Below, piece after piece: positions 18,124 to 27,204 of a stretch of 64,000 nucleotides of DNA (its first letter is position 1; every line of letters begins with the position of its first letter). The position numbers and the translations under genes were made by a program. The notes beneath the pieces are model-generated. The model did no database searches. It saw nothing but the letters and a program-made list of their open reading frames with translations, and was not told the DNA's origin. The DNA is from Microtetraspora glauca (GTDB lineage: Bacteria > Actinomycetota > Actinomycetes > Streptomycetales > Streptomycetaceae): assembly GCA_000721275.1 (NCBI GenBank), contig JOFO01000021.1:1-64000 (forward strand), written 5' to 3'.

Positions 18124-19452
18124 ATGGAACACCGGGAGAAGACCGCGACCGTACTGAAGGAGGCCCTGAGCCGGGGCGTCCTCGGCGAGGACCACCCCGT
18201 CGCCGGGTTCGTCGACGTCCAAGGGGTACGGGACAGCGTCGCCGCCCTCCACCAGGCATTCGCCCACGTACCGGACGTGCTGCACGCCTTCGCGGTCAAG
18301 GCGGCTCCCCTCGTCCCCGTCCTGCGGCTGCTCGCGGACGCCGGCATGGGCTGCGAGGCGGCGAGCCCGGGCGAGACCCGCCTCGCACTCGCCGCCGGCT
18401 TCGCGCCCGACCGCATCGTCCTGGACTCACCGGCCAAGACCCGCACCGAGATCCGCGAGGCGCTCACCCTGGGCATCGCCCTGAACGCGGACAACCTCGC
18501 CGAACTCGCACGCGTCGACGACCTGCGTCCCGCCGACTCCCGCTCGGTCGTGGGCCTGCGCGTCAACCCGCAGGTCGGCGGCGGCACCATCGCCGCGATG
18601 AGCACGGCGACGGCACACTCCAAATTCGGTGTCGCCCTCGACGACCCGGGCGGGCGCGCCCGGGTGCTGGACGCCTTCCTGCGGCGGCCCTGGCTCACCC
18701 GTCTGCACGCCCACGTCGGCTCCCAGGGCTGCCCGCTGCCGCTGATCGCCCGCGGCCTCGCCGCGCTGCACCGGCTCGCCGAGGAGATCAACGCCCATGC
18801 GGGCCGTCACCAGGTCACCAGTCTCGACCTGGGCGGCGGGCTCCCCGTCAATGTCCGGGACGACACGGTGACGCCGACGTTCGAGGAGTACGTCCGGGAA
18901 CTCGACCGCACGGAACCGGCCCTGCTCGACGGCCGGTACCAGGTGGTCACGGAGTTCGGCCGGTCGCTGCTCGCGAAGAACGGCTTCACCGCGGCCGTGG
19001 TCGAGTACGTCAAGGACTCGGGCGGCCGGAGGATCGCGGTCACCCACGCCGGAGCGCAGGTCGCGACCCGTACGGTGTTCATGCCCGAGGCGTGGCCGGT
19101 GAGGATCACGGCCCACGGCCCGGACGGACGGCCCAGGACCACCCCTGTCGTGCCGCAGGACGTGGCGGGTCCGCTCTGCTTCGCCGGCGACGTCGTGGCC
19201 CACGAGCGTCTCCTGCCGGAGCTGTCGGAGGGCGACGTCGTGGTGCTGCACGACACCGGCGCCTACTACTTCTCCGCCCCCTGGGCGTACAACAGCCTGC
19301 CCCGGCCGGGGGTCTACGGCTTCCTCCACCGGGAAGGCGGGGTCGACCTGGCGCCGGTGAGGACGCCGCAGACCCTCGAAGAGGTGGTGGAGGAGAGCGG
19401 CGCCCCGCACGCGTCGGCGCTCCTGACGGGGTTCGGCCCACCGGCGCCGTGA
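18124..19452 (+). CDS. PLP-dependent decarboxylase, diaminopimelate decarboxylase-like
   Basis: ATG 18124 with an upstream AAGGAA site gives 442 residues of the fold-type III alanine racemase/ornithine-DAP decarboxylase group. The PLP lysine lies in HAFAVKA. Further motifs are CEAASPGE, HVGSQG, LDLGGGLPVN and the C-terminal DTGAYYFSAPWAYNSLPRPG around the active-site Tyr. DAP decarboxylases turn meso-diaminopimelate into lysine. Its place behind peptidase genes suggests a catabolic job on imported DAP or a related D-centre amino acid rather than housekeeping lysine synthesis; substrate is inferred. It lies 71 bp past the broken paralogue. Confidence 0.82.
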   Translation: MEHREKTATVLKEALSRGVLGEDHPVAGFVDVQGVRDSVAALHQAFAHVPDVLHAFAVKAAPLVPVLRLLADAGMGCEAASPGETRLALAAGFAPDRIVLDSPAKTRTEIREALTLGIALNADNLAELARVDDLRPADSRSVVGLRVNPQVGGGTIAAMSTATAHSKFGVALDDPGGRARVLDAFLRRPWLTRLHAHVGSQGCPLPLIARGLAALHRLAEEINAHAGRHQVTSLDLGGGLPVNVRDDTVTPTFEEYVRELDRTEPALLDGRYQVVTEFGRSLLAKNGFTAAVVEYVKDSGGRRIAVTHAGAQVATRTVFMPEAWPVRITAHGPDGRPRTTPVVPQDVAGPLCFAGDVVAHERLLPELSEGDVVVLHDTGAYYFSAPWAYNSLPRPGVYGFLHREGGVDLAPVRTPQTLEEVVEESGAPHASALLTGFGPPAP

Positions 19453-19690
19453 CCGGTTCGACCGGGTCCCGCCGCGGAGCCGGCGCTCCCGGCCCGGACA
19501 GCGGGCGCGCCCGGACGGCCGGCCCACGTCAGCCGGTCCGGTGGGGTCCCACGCTCCACTCGTGGCCCTCGGGAGCGAGGACCCTGGCGCGCCGCGTACC
19601 CCATTGCGTCGTCTCGGGCTCGATCACCGGGACCCCGCGCCGCTTAGGTGTCGGTACCGGCTCGGGCGTGCGTCGGCCACCGCGCGACGA

Positions 19691-19707
19691 TGTATCAGGC
19701 GTGTATC
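19691..19707 (+). promoter_or_regulatory. candidate response-regulator site (TGTATC direct repeat)
   Basis: TGTATC occurs at 19691-19696 and 19702-19707, start-to-start 11 nt, about 105 bp before the response regulator's ATG. OmpR-type regulators usually bind direct repeats with this one-helical-turn spacing. The pair is also bracketed by ACGAT/ATCGT. The rest of the 358-bp gap (19453-19810) shows no gene. Confidence 0.45.
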
Positions 19708-19810
19708 GTCCCAGGTCGCGGGCGTGTCGGCGGAACTTCAGGCTGCGGGAGGACCGGCGGCGGTGAGGCATGATGGAGGACCTGCCCGGTCCCGTGTCCG
19801 AGGAACGCAC

Positions 19811-20536
19811 ATGTCTGATGCCGTGCCGACGCCCGCGTCGGCGCCCGTGACGGTCCTGCTCGTCGAGGACGACGAGGTGATCCGGCGGTCCGTCGCGATG
19901 GCCCTGGAACGCTACGGCTACCGCGTGCTCGTCGCCGCCGACGGACTGACCGGGCTCGAACTCTTCCGGGAGGGCAGGCACGACCTGCTGCTGCTCGACG
20001 TGATGCTGCCGGGACTGGACGGCATCGGCCTGTGCCGGCGCGTCCGGGAGACGTCCACGGACCCGGTCCTGATGATGTCCGCGCGCGGCGACTCCCTCGA
20101 CGTGGTGTCCGGTCTGGAGGCGGGAGCCGACGACTACGTGGTGAAACCCGTCGACACCGCCGTCCTGGTCGCCCGGATCCGTTCGCTGCTGCGCCGGGCC
20201 GCCTTCGCACCCCCGGCGGCTGCCGGACCCGCCGTCCCCCCGGAGCCGGACGGCCCGCTGGTCTTCGGCGACCTCTCCCTCGACCCCGCAGCCCTGGAGG
20301 TCCGCAGGCACGGCGAGCGGATCGCCCTCGCCCCCACCGAGCTGCGGCTCCTGCTCCAATTCGTCGCCCACCCCGGGGTCGTGCTGGGCCGTCAGACCCT
20401 GCTGCGCGAGGTCTGGGACTACGGCTGGGACGGCGACACCCGGGTCGTGGACCTGTGCGTGCAGCGGCTGCGCAAGAAGATCGGTGCCGAGCGCGTCGAG
20501 ACGGTCCGGGGCTTCGGCTACAAGTGGAAGCGGTGA
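19811..20536 (+). CDS. OmpR/PhoB-type response regulator (CseB-like)
   Basis: ATG 19811 with AGGA upstream gives 241 residues. The receiver domain has the acidic pocket VEDDEV, the phospho-acceptor Asp in LLLLDVMLPGLDG and the conserved Lys in DDYVVKPVD. The C-terminal winged helix shows APTELRLL, WDYGWDGDTRVVDLCVQRL and VRGFGYKW. The receiver resembles CseB, the cell-envelope-stress regulator of Streptomyces, but no sigE or cseA gene is next to it. It overlaps the kinase gene (GTGA). Confidence 0.9.
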   Translation: MSDAVPTPASAPVTVLLVEDDEVIRRSVAMALERYGYRVLVAADGLTGLELFREGRHDLLLLDVMLPGLDGIGLCRRVRETSTDPVLMMSARGDSLDVVSGLEAGADDYVVKPVDTAVLVARIRSLLRRAAFAPPAAAGPAVPPEPDGPLVFGDLSLDPAALEVRRHGERIALAPTELRLLLQFVAHPGVVLGRQTLLREVWDYGWDGDTRVVDLCVQRLRKKIGAERVETVRGFGYKWKR

Positions 20537-21792
20537 GCGGCGGGCACCGGGGAACGGTCGCCGACCTGGTGCCGCACCCCCGCTCGCTGCGCTGGAAGAT
20601 CGTCCTCCTGGTGGCGCTGGCCTGTGCCTCGATGGCGCTGACGGTCGGTGTCCTGGTGCACGACTCGGTGCTGCGGCGGTCCCTGAACGAGGGCGCGATC
20701 AAAGCCCGCGCGTCCCTGGAGAAGGCGCTGGAGGACGCCGCGGCCGTCGGCGGGGACGGACCCCTGGTCTCCCCCGGGGAACTGCCCGACCCCCTGCTGC
20801 GGCAGGTCGAGCACGGCGGCGAGGCCACGTTCTACGAGGACGGGCCACCCGCCCCCGTCTTCTGGGCGGCCCGGTGGGAAGGCGGGGAACTGTACGCGGT
20901 CGAGGTCGACATGACCGCCGATCTGCTGACCCGGCAGGCCCTGGACCGGCACATGTGGAAGTACTCGCTGCTCACCCTGGGCGTCGTCGTCCCGGCGACG
21001 GCGCTGGCCTGCGAGCTCCCCGCCCGGCGGCTGCGCCGGGTGGCCCGTACGGCCCGCCGCATCACGGCCGGCGACCTCGACGCCCGGACCGGGCGGGTGC
21101 GCGGGGGCGACGAGGTCGCCGAGATCTCGGCCGTGGTCGACTCGATGGCCGACAGCCTCCAGCGGCGGATCGACACCGAGCAGCGCTTCACCGCCGACGT
21201 CGCGCACGAGCTGCGCACCCCGCTGATGGGCCTGGTCACCTCGGCGGAGCTGCTGCCCGAGGGCGAGGTGACCGACCTGGTCCAGGGCCGGGTGCGGGTG
21301 CTGCGCGACTTGGTGGAGGACCTCCTGGAGATCTCCCGGCTCGACGCGGGCGCCGAACGGTCCCGGCCGGGACCGGTCGACCTGGCCGGACTCGTCAGGG
21401 ACGCGGTGAAGCGGACGGGCCTCGCCGCGCGGGTGTCCGGTCAGGACGCGGCGGTGGTCGAGACGGACCCCCGGCGCCTGGACCGGATCGTCTCCAACCT
21501 CGTCGTCAACGCCCACCGGCACGGTGCCGGCCCGGTGGAGGTCGTCGTCGCCGGCCGGACGGTGACCGTACGGGACCACGGCCCCGGCTTCCCGGCCGAC
21601 CTGCTGGCCCACGGTCCCCAGCGGTTCCGCACGGGCGCGGCCGAACGCGGGCGCGGGCACGGCCTCGGCCTGACGATCGCGTCCGGCCAGGCGAAGGTGA
21701 TCGGGGCGGCCCTGGACTTCGCCAACGCCCCGGACGGCGGCGCGGTGGCCACCCTCAGCCTGCCCCCGGACCGTACCCTCGCCGACGCCTGA
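20533..21792 (+). CDS. sensor histidine kinase partner
   Basis: Translation starts at GTG 20533 inside the regulator's stop. The 419-residue protein has a membrane helix near residues 20-45 (WKIVLLVALACASMALTVGV), an extracytoplasmic sensor of ~100 residues, a second helix (YSLLTLGVVVPATALACEL), HAMP (ARRITAGDLDART), the dimerisation H-box DVAHELRTPL, the N-box NLVVNAHRHG and the G-box GHGLGL. The ATP-binding domain is compact. It senses an envelope signal and phosphorylates the adjacent regulator; downstream cell-wall genes suggest the signal is wall damage. Confidence 0.9.
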   Translation: MSGGHRGTVADLVPHPRSLRWKIVLLVALACASMALTVGVLVHDSVLRRSLNEGAIKARASLEKALEDAAAVGGDGPLVSPGELPDPLLRQVEHGGEATFYEDGPPAPVFWAARWEGGELYAVEVDMTADLLTRQALDRHMWKYSLLTLGVVVPATALACELPARRLRRVARTARRITAGDLDARTGRVRGGDEVAEISAVVDSMADSLQRRIDTEQRFTADVAHELRTPLMGLVTSAELLPEGEVTDLVQGRVRVLRDLVEDLLEISRLDAGAERSRPGPVDLAGLVRDAVKRTGLAARVSGQDAAVVETDPRRLDRIVSNLVVNAHRHGAGPVEVVVAGRTVTVRDHGPGFPADLLAHGPQRFRTGAAERGRGHGLGLTIASGQAKVIGAALDFANAPDGGAVATLSLPPDRTLADA

Positions 21793-21853
21793 CCTCCTGT
21801 CCCTCCGCCGGCCCCAGCGGGTCCTTCGGGGCGCCCCCTCGCGCCGCCCCACC

Positions 21854-21870
21854 GATACACGACCGATGGG
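21854..21870 (-). promoter_or_regulatory. candidate second response-regulator site
   Basis: GATACA at 21854-21859 is the reverse complement of the TGTATC half-site found before the response regulator gene, and a partial copy (GATGGG) starts exactly 11 nt later. It lies in the 180-bp gap between the kinase and the D,D-carboxypeptidase gene, where the promoter of the latter would be. The second half-site is poor, so this is only suggestive. Confidence 0.3.
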
Positions 21871-21972
21871 TTCCCGAGCACGGGCCGCGCTCCGGTGTCC
21901 GCCGACCAGAGACCTCTCCCCAGGAGCCTTGCTGCCGTACCGATCCCGTACCGCAGCTCCTGGAGGCAGCCC

Positions 21973-22920
21973 GTGTCCCTTCCCCGCACACCCCGTCACC
22001 GTCTCGCCGGCAGTGCGCTGGCCCTGGCGCTGCTGACGGCCCTGGGCATCGCGGTCGTCTCCCCCTCCGGATCCCCCTCGCAGCCGGACGGCGGGCGGCC
22101 GGTTGTCGGCATCGGCCCGCTCCCGTGGCCGCAGGACGGCCAGAGCGCCGTCGAGCTGGAGGGGAGCGGTTCGCTGGGGGAGAGGGGCGGGCGGCGGCCC
22201 GTGCCGATCGCGAGCCTCGCGAAGGTGATGACCGCCTACGTCGTGCTCGAGGGGCACCCGCTGCGGCCGGACGAGGAGGGCCCCCTGATCGAGGTGGACC
22301 CACAGGCCGCGCACGAGGTGGGGGTCGGCGGCGAGTCGACCGTCCCCGTGCGTGCGGGCGAGCGCCACTCGCAGCGCCGGCTCCTGGAACTGCTCCTGAT
22401 CCCCTCCGGAAACAACGTGGCCCGGCTGCTGGCCCGGTGGGACTCCGGCAGCCAGGAGGCGTTCGCGGCGAAGATGCGGCGCACCGCCGAGCGGCTCGGC
22501 ATGCGGGACACGGTCTACACGGGGGCGAGCGGCATCGAGCCGACGACCACGAGCACCGCGGCCGACCAGGTCCGACTGGTGCGGGCCGCGATGAAGGACC
22601 CGGTCTTCCGGGCCATCGTGGCCACCCGCGAGATCACCGTCCCCGGCCTCGGCACGATCGCGAACACCAATCCCCTCCTCGGCACCCCGGGCGTCCTCGG
22701 CGTGAAGACCGGTTCCAGCACTCCGGCAGGCGGGAACCTGCTGTGGGCCTGCGAAGTGCGCGTCGGCGGCACACCCCGCCTGCTGTTGGGCGCCGTCCTT
22801 CACCAGAGGGCGAACACCACGCCGGCCGAAGGCCTCCGGGCCGCCGTCGACGCCGGCCGCGGCCTGCTCACCGCCGTCCGCGACGGGCTGGCCGCCGGGA
22901 CGCAGGGCCGGACGCGATGA
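21973..22920 (+). CDS. serine D-Ala-D-Ala carboxypeptidase (DacA/PBP5-like)
   Basis: GTG 21973 is preferred because GGAGG lies 6 bases upstream; it opens a 315-residue protein with a signal/anchor (LAGSALALALLTALGIAVV). All three penicillin-binding motifs are present: Ser81-x-x-Lys84 (SLAK), Ser145-Gly-Asn (PSGNN) and Lys245-Thr-Gly (KTGSS). It is shorter than PBP5 and lacks the C-terminal membrane-anchoring domain. Such enzymes trim the terminal D-Ala of peptidoglycan stem peptides, removing the D-Ala-D-Ala target of glycopeptides. The stop overlaps the next start (ATGA). Confidence 0.9.
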   Translation: MSLPRTPRHRLAGSALALALLTALGIAVVSPSGSPSQPDGGRPVVGIGPLPWPQDGQSAVELEGSGSLGERGGRRPVPIASLAKVMTAYVVLEGHPLRPDEEGPLIEVDPQAAHEVGVGGESTVPVRAGERHSQRRLLELLLIPSGNNVARLLARWDSGSQEAFAAKMRRTAERLGMRDTVYTGASGIEPTTTSTAADQVRLVRAAMKDPVFRAIVATREITVPGLGTIANTNPLLGTPGVLGVKTGSSTPAGGNLLWACEVRVGGTPRLLLGAVLHQRANTTPAEGLRAAVDAGRGLLTAVRDGLAAGTQGRTR

Positions 22921-24038
22921 CGGCGACGACACGCCCCGACCCCTCCGCCGGGGCACCGGACGGCAGGACGGCACAGCCGCACCCCGCCGCCGGGACGGGC
23001 AGCCCGGCGGTCCACCAGGACCGAGCCCCCGTGCCCGCGATCCCCGCTGCGGCGAGGCCGGCCCCGGGCCTCGGAGCGGCGGACGGCGCGGCGCGCCGGC
23101 GGTGGTGGCGACGGCGCGGGACGGCGGTCACGGCCTGCTCCGTCCTCCTCGCGGTGGGCATCGCGGGGCACCCACTGTTCCCCCGCCTGCCCGGACGGAT
23201 GAGCAGTCTGGCCGAGACCCTGCTGCCCTGGAGCGCGCTGAGCGTCCCCGTCCTGGTGGCCGCCGCCCTGCTACGGCGGGCGGCGGTGGCGGCCGTGACG
23301 GCCCTGCTGGTGCCGACGGCGGCCTGGCTGGCGGTCTTCGGCGGGGCCCTGGTCGACAAGTCGTCCCTCGGCGGCGACCTCACGATCGTGACCCACAACG
23401 TCAACCAGGCCAACCCGGACCCCGCCGGGACCGCGCGGAGCCTGCTGGCCGCAGGGGCGGACGTCCTGGCGCTGGAGGAGCTGAGCCCGGCCACGGCGCC
23501 CGCCTACGAGCGGGCCCTGGCAGACGCCTACCCGTACCACTTCCAGCAGGGCACGGTGGGCCTGTGGAGCGTGCACCCGCTGCGGGACGCGCGAGCCGTG
23601 CCGATCATGCCGTGGACGCGGGCGATGCGGGCCACGGTGGACGCGCCCGGCGGACGGCTGGCCGTGTACGTCGCCCATCTGCCGTCCGTCCGCGTGGGCC
23701 TCTCCGGCTTCACCACCCGGGCGCGCGACGAGGCGATGAGCCTGCTGGCGGCGGAGGTGAGGGCCGAGCCCGTGCGGCGCGTCGTCGTCATGGGCGACCT
23801 CAACGGCTCCACCGACGACCGCGCGCTGCGACCCCTCACCGACCACCTCGTCTCCGCGCAGACCGAGGCCGGCGCCGGGTTCGGCTTCACCTGGCCGGCG
23901 GGCCTGCCGGCCGTACGGATCGACCAGATTCTCCTCGGCGGCGTCCGGGCCGCTTCGGCGTGGACCCTTCCCGCGACGGCCAGCGACCACCTCCCGGTGG
24001 CGGCCCGGATCATCCTCGCTCCCGAGCCCGGCCCTTGA
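22917..24038 (+). CDS. EEP-domain membrane protein, VanJ-like
   Basis: A 373-residue protein. A ~65-residue Pro/Ala-rich cytoplasmic tail leads to hydrophobic segments (VTACSVLLAVGIAGHPLF, SVPVLVAAALL, AAVAAVTALLVPTAAWLAVF). Then comes an extracytoplasmic endonuclease/exonuclease/phosphatase domain with VTHNVNQAN, LALEELSP, VMGDLNG and SDHLPVAA. This layout and size match VanJ of S. coelicolor and its homologue StaP, which give teicoplanin resistance. Coupling to a D,D-carboxypeptidase and a two-component system supports a cell-wall-antibiotic or lipid-carrier role. Confidence 0.85.
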   Translation: MTATTRPDPSAGAPDGRTAQPHPAAGTGSPAVHQDRAPVPAIPAAARPAPGLGAADGAARRRWWRRRGTAVTACSVLLAVGIAGHPLFPRLPGRMSSLAETLLPWSALSVPVLVAAALLRRAAVAAVTALLVPTAAWLAVFGGALVDKSSLGGDLTIVTHNVNQANPDPAGTARSLLAAGADVLALEELSPATAPAYERALADAYPYHFQQGTVGLWSVHPLRDARAVPIMPWTRAMRATVDAPGGRLAVYVAHLPSVRVGLSGFTTRARDEAMSLLAAEVRAEPVRRVVVMGDLNGSTDDRALRPLTDHLVSAQTEAGAGFGFTWPAGLPAVRIDQILLGGVRAASAWTLPATASDHLPVAARIILAPEPGP

Positions 24039-24244
24039 ACAAGCCGTGTCCGAAGAGAGGGCCCTCAAGGGCACCTGATCGACGTGCACGCCGGGCGTGG
24101 AGGGAGGGCATGTCCGTTCCGTCTCCGTCAGGGGGTGCAGATTCTCCGGAGAGTTCGCGCCTGTCCCCGCATCCCCGGAGGCGGCCGACCGATGCGCCGG
24201 GGCGATGGAGTCGGCCGGTGAGGACGCGCGACCGCGATGCAGGA

Positions 24245-24283
24245 GCGGGCCTGCCCGAGAAGGACCTCCTCGGGCAGGCCCGC
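24245..24283. terminator. strong hairpin, likely transcription terminator
   Basis: A perfect 15-bp inverted repeat (GCGGGCCTGCCCGAG and its complement) encloses a 9-nt loop. There is no T-run, as is usual in Streptomyces. It lies 207 bp past the VanJ-like gene and could end transcription from either side. Confidence 0.65.
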
Positions 24284-25998
24284 ACGGCACCGATCTGGCA
24301 GCCTCCAGGTCAGCGGGCGTGGCGGCAGGCGCCGACGGGCTCGGCCACGGGACGGACCCACCGGGTGTTGAGCCGGTCGAGGCCGGGCTCGGTGCGGAGC
24401 CCGGCCGCGGGCTCGGGGCCGAGGGCTCGGGGCCGAGGGACATCTGGGTGCCGGGCCCGGCCCGAGCGCCCACCCATCTCCGACACCACCACCCACACCC
24501 CCCCCGCACCTCTCCACCCGTGCCTCGACGAGGACGCCACTGTCCACGCAGACGGCCTCGCAGGTGAGGGACCCGTCCGCTGACACGAGCCAGGGCGCAG
24601 GAATTCTCGGTAAGACAGCGCAGGCGTCGGCGGCGGCGGTGACTGCGCATCAGACCGGGGGCCTGTGCGGGCCGTGCGGGCGGGGGAGCAGGGTGAGCGC
24701 CCCCCGACCGGGGAGGCGTGCCAGCTCGCGGAACCGGCGGCCCGTACCGGATCGTGCTCCTTCCCGCTGCGCCGAAACGGGGCTCGACCGCGACGGAGAG
24801 CCGAGCCCCCTACAGCCTGTACGGCTGGTACGGCGGCGAGCACGAAGGGAACTGACCATGCCCGCGCTTCGGCGGGTTGCCGGCGCCTTCGCCCACGTTC
24901 CTGTCCGGCTGGTCCCCGCCCGGCTTGCCACCGGAACACGGCCGGCCCCGCCTCCACGACCCCGGCCACCTGGCATGCAGCCCCTGCTGGCCCAGGCCGC
25001 CCCCCGACCGTCCCGGAAACTGCGAAAGGCGCAGGCCGGACGGTCGGCAACCTGATGGCCTCCGACGCCCCACCCACTGCCCAGGCGGGCCGGATCCCTG
25101 ACGCCTCCTACGTACGCCGCAGGCCCGAGCACGTCGGGGTGGCACACCGTCGGCACCCCAGCCGCGCCACGTACTTCCGGCGGCTCGACCACGGCCTGAC
25201 CCGGCTCGCCGAGCAGACGCTCGTGGCTACTCCGCCCGTACGGACCTCCACCCGGGCTGACCGGTACCGCCCCCGCCGTGGTTGCGGATCGTGGTGGAGT
25301 ACGGACAGCACCGCTGCGTCGACCGCCTCGTCCATCCCCCGACTCGCCGCCGGCCGCAAGCTCATGCACCAGGCCGACCGCCGTCTCCGGATCTTCCCGC
25401 CAGCGCGCGGCGACATGACGCCGGTGCTCACCAGTTCCATGGCGGCGAACTGCGCTGCCGACGGCAGCGGCACGCCCATCTCGCCGAGCGGGTCTGACTC
25501 TTCCGCGAGTTCCTGGAACTCGGCCACGGCACATTGTGCCGCGTACCCCCGCTGGGCCTGCACCCGCCCTCGGGCCGCGACGGGCCGGCCACCGGGCGTC
25601 GTCCGCGGCCGAGGGCGAGACGCAGAGGCTGGGCGAGGCCGGCGACTCGTCGGTTCTTGAGACGGCGCAGGGTGCGGGGGGTGCGGGGCCGGGGAACCGG
25701 CCGCCACGATGACTCGTACGCCCGTTTCCACAGCCCCACCACCGCGCAGCGGCCCTTCCCCACCAGCACGTCCGGGTCCCCGCCCGGACTCTCCAACGAC
25801 CAGTGCGCCCTGGCCGTCGCCACCGACTGCCCCCACGCCTTCGGCCACTGAGTCGCCCGTCCGGGTCAGGACGCCATCGACCTCGTCGTCCTCATCGACC
25901 ACACGAGGACCGGTGTCATCGACGTCCGGCAGATCGCCGCCGTACTCAAGGCGCACGCCTGACAGCGCACCCCGAGTCCCGTCGGCCGATTCCGCTCA
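24284..25998. other. 1.7-kb stretch without a convincing gene
   Basis: No frame here is convincing over its full length. A minus-strand piece ending at 24310 (RLNTRWVRPVAEPVGACRHAR) and another beginning near 24586 (DGSLTCEAVCVDSG) read well but lie in different frames on either side of a run of eight C residues (24498-24505), so a slipped small gene is possible. Around 25780-25960 a plus-strand piece (DAIDLVVLIDHTRTGVIDV) follows a stop in the same frame. I take the region for decayed or non-coding DNA. Confidence 0.4.
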
Positions 25999-26424
25999 TC
26001 AGTAGTCGGTGAGGTCGACGACCGTGTCGCAGTGCGGGTCGTCGGAGGGCTGGTGCAGGTGCTCGTTCGCCAGGAACGCCGGAGAGATCAGGGCTCCGAG
26101 CAGGCCCGGACCCGTGCGACTGGCCAGCACGTCCACGCCGTAGGTGCGGTCCCGCTCAGGGGAACGGAAGGAGAGACGCATCCGGTTATCCCCGGTGATG
26201 ACGGCGCCGATGAACAGCGGCTTCCACGGTGCGTGCGTGGTGACAAAGGCACGCACGACAGCGAGCAGCCGATCGTCGGTCGTCTGCTCGCCGTCGGTGG
26301 TCTTGGGGGTGTACTGCACGACGACGGTGAACCTCTCTTGCTCTGGCCTGGCTACTCCCGTCGCGAACGCGACGCCGTCGTACTCCAGGTGACTGTGGTG
26401 GTTGTCGCGGTCCATACGCCCCAT
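25999..26424 (-). CDS. hypothetical protein
   Basis: A 141-residue soluble protein (or 138 from the internal start MDRDNHH). The composition is normal, with alternating strands and helices (RFTVVVQYTP, LLAVVRAFVTTHAPWKPLF, ISPAFLANEHLHQPS), unlike the low-complexity frames around it, which supports a real gene. No domain is recognised. It reads toward the empty 24-26 kb stretch and lies 90 bp past the DUF1304 gene on the same strand. Confidence 0.6.
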   Translation of the reverse strand: MGRMDRDNHHSHLEYDGVAFATGVARPEQERFTVVVQYTPKTTDGEQTTDDRLLAVVRAFVTTHAPWKPLFIGAVITGDNRMRLSFRSPERDRTYGVDVLASRTGPGLLGALISPAFLANEHLHQPSDDPHCDTVVDLTDY

Positions 26425-26514
26425 CGAAGCCGCGCGCAGGGCGAAGCACTTCTCGTGCAGGTCATCGGTGGTCAGACGGGGGGCAGCTATGCAGTTCCCG
26501 TGTGGGTTCTGCCG

Positions 26515-26892
26515 TCACGAGAGCTCGGTGATCAGGATGATGACGCCTGGAACTGCCTGGCTCAGTGCTCCGCGCCACAGCTTGGGATCGGAGATGAAGA
26601 GCACGATGCCGCCGCCGGTCATGAAAGCGGCGAGGTACAGGATCAGAGAGCGGCCAACGGTCTGGTGTCCCAGGTGCAGGGCCACGAAGCCGGCGATCAT
26701 GCCGCAGGCCAGGAACAGGTTGTAGAACCCCACGTTGAACCGCCAGAGGCGGACCTCGGGCGCGTCGGCCGTGCTTCCCGTGAGGAACTGCCGCACCCAT
26801 GCGTGCCGAGCGTAGAGGAAGCTTTCCAATGGCCAGACCGAGATGTGGACGGCGGCGGCGACCAGTGCGAAGACCTGACTGACGATGTGCAT
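26515..26892 (-). CDS. DUF1304 membrane protein
   Basis: A 125-residue protein with four membrane helices (VFALVAAAVHISVWPLESFL, NLFLACGMIAGFVALHLG, LILYLAAFMTGGGIVLFI, AVPGVIILITEL). The HISVWPLESFLY and FNVGFYNLFLA segments are characteristic of DUF1304, small integral membrane proteins without a known reaction. Length is typical. The 312 bp between it and the HxlR gene (26893-27204) show no supportable gene. Confidence 0.85.
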   Translation of the reverse strand: MHIVSQVFALVAAAVHISVWPLESFLYARHAWVRQFLTGSTADAPEVRLWRFNVGFYNLFLACGMIAGFVALHLGHQTVGRSLILYLAAFMTGGGIVLFISDPKLWRGALSQAVPGVIILITELS

Positions 26893-27204
26893 GCCCGCAT
26901 GATGGTACGAGCCATGTCATGAGTAGCCGTCGCGCAACGCCCCCACCCATCAGGTCCATCCGCTCAGCCGATGGCCGGGAACAGGGCTCTGCCGCAGGTG
27001 TCGCCGCCCCCTTCGGCATCGCCCTGGAACAGCTGACGGAGCACGGCGCCGGCGCGGGCGGTACGGCGGCGGCGCCTGGGACACACCCGGGAGCAGACGC
27101 TGACCGACGCGCGCGACAACCGCGACGGCGCACGCCTTCTACCGCGCGCAGCGACTCTTCTCTTGATCAGAAACGGCTGGGGTTCTCATCGACATGAGGG
27201 GCCT

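Noticed and set aside
20484..24038. Very long open frame of 1184 codons on the plus strand
   Set aside because: Only its last third matches a protein family (the EEP protein, starting at 22917); the rest overlaps the kinase and carboxypeptidase genes in another frame and is Arg/Pro/Gly-rich.
25108..25956. 282-codon minus-strand frame
   Set aside because: It contains low-complexity Arg/Pro/Gly runs and no recognisable motif; the more natural-looking piece (VAEFQELAEESDPLGEMG) is too short to support a gene.
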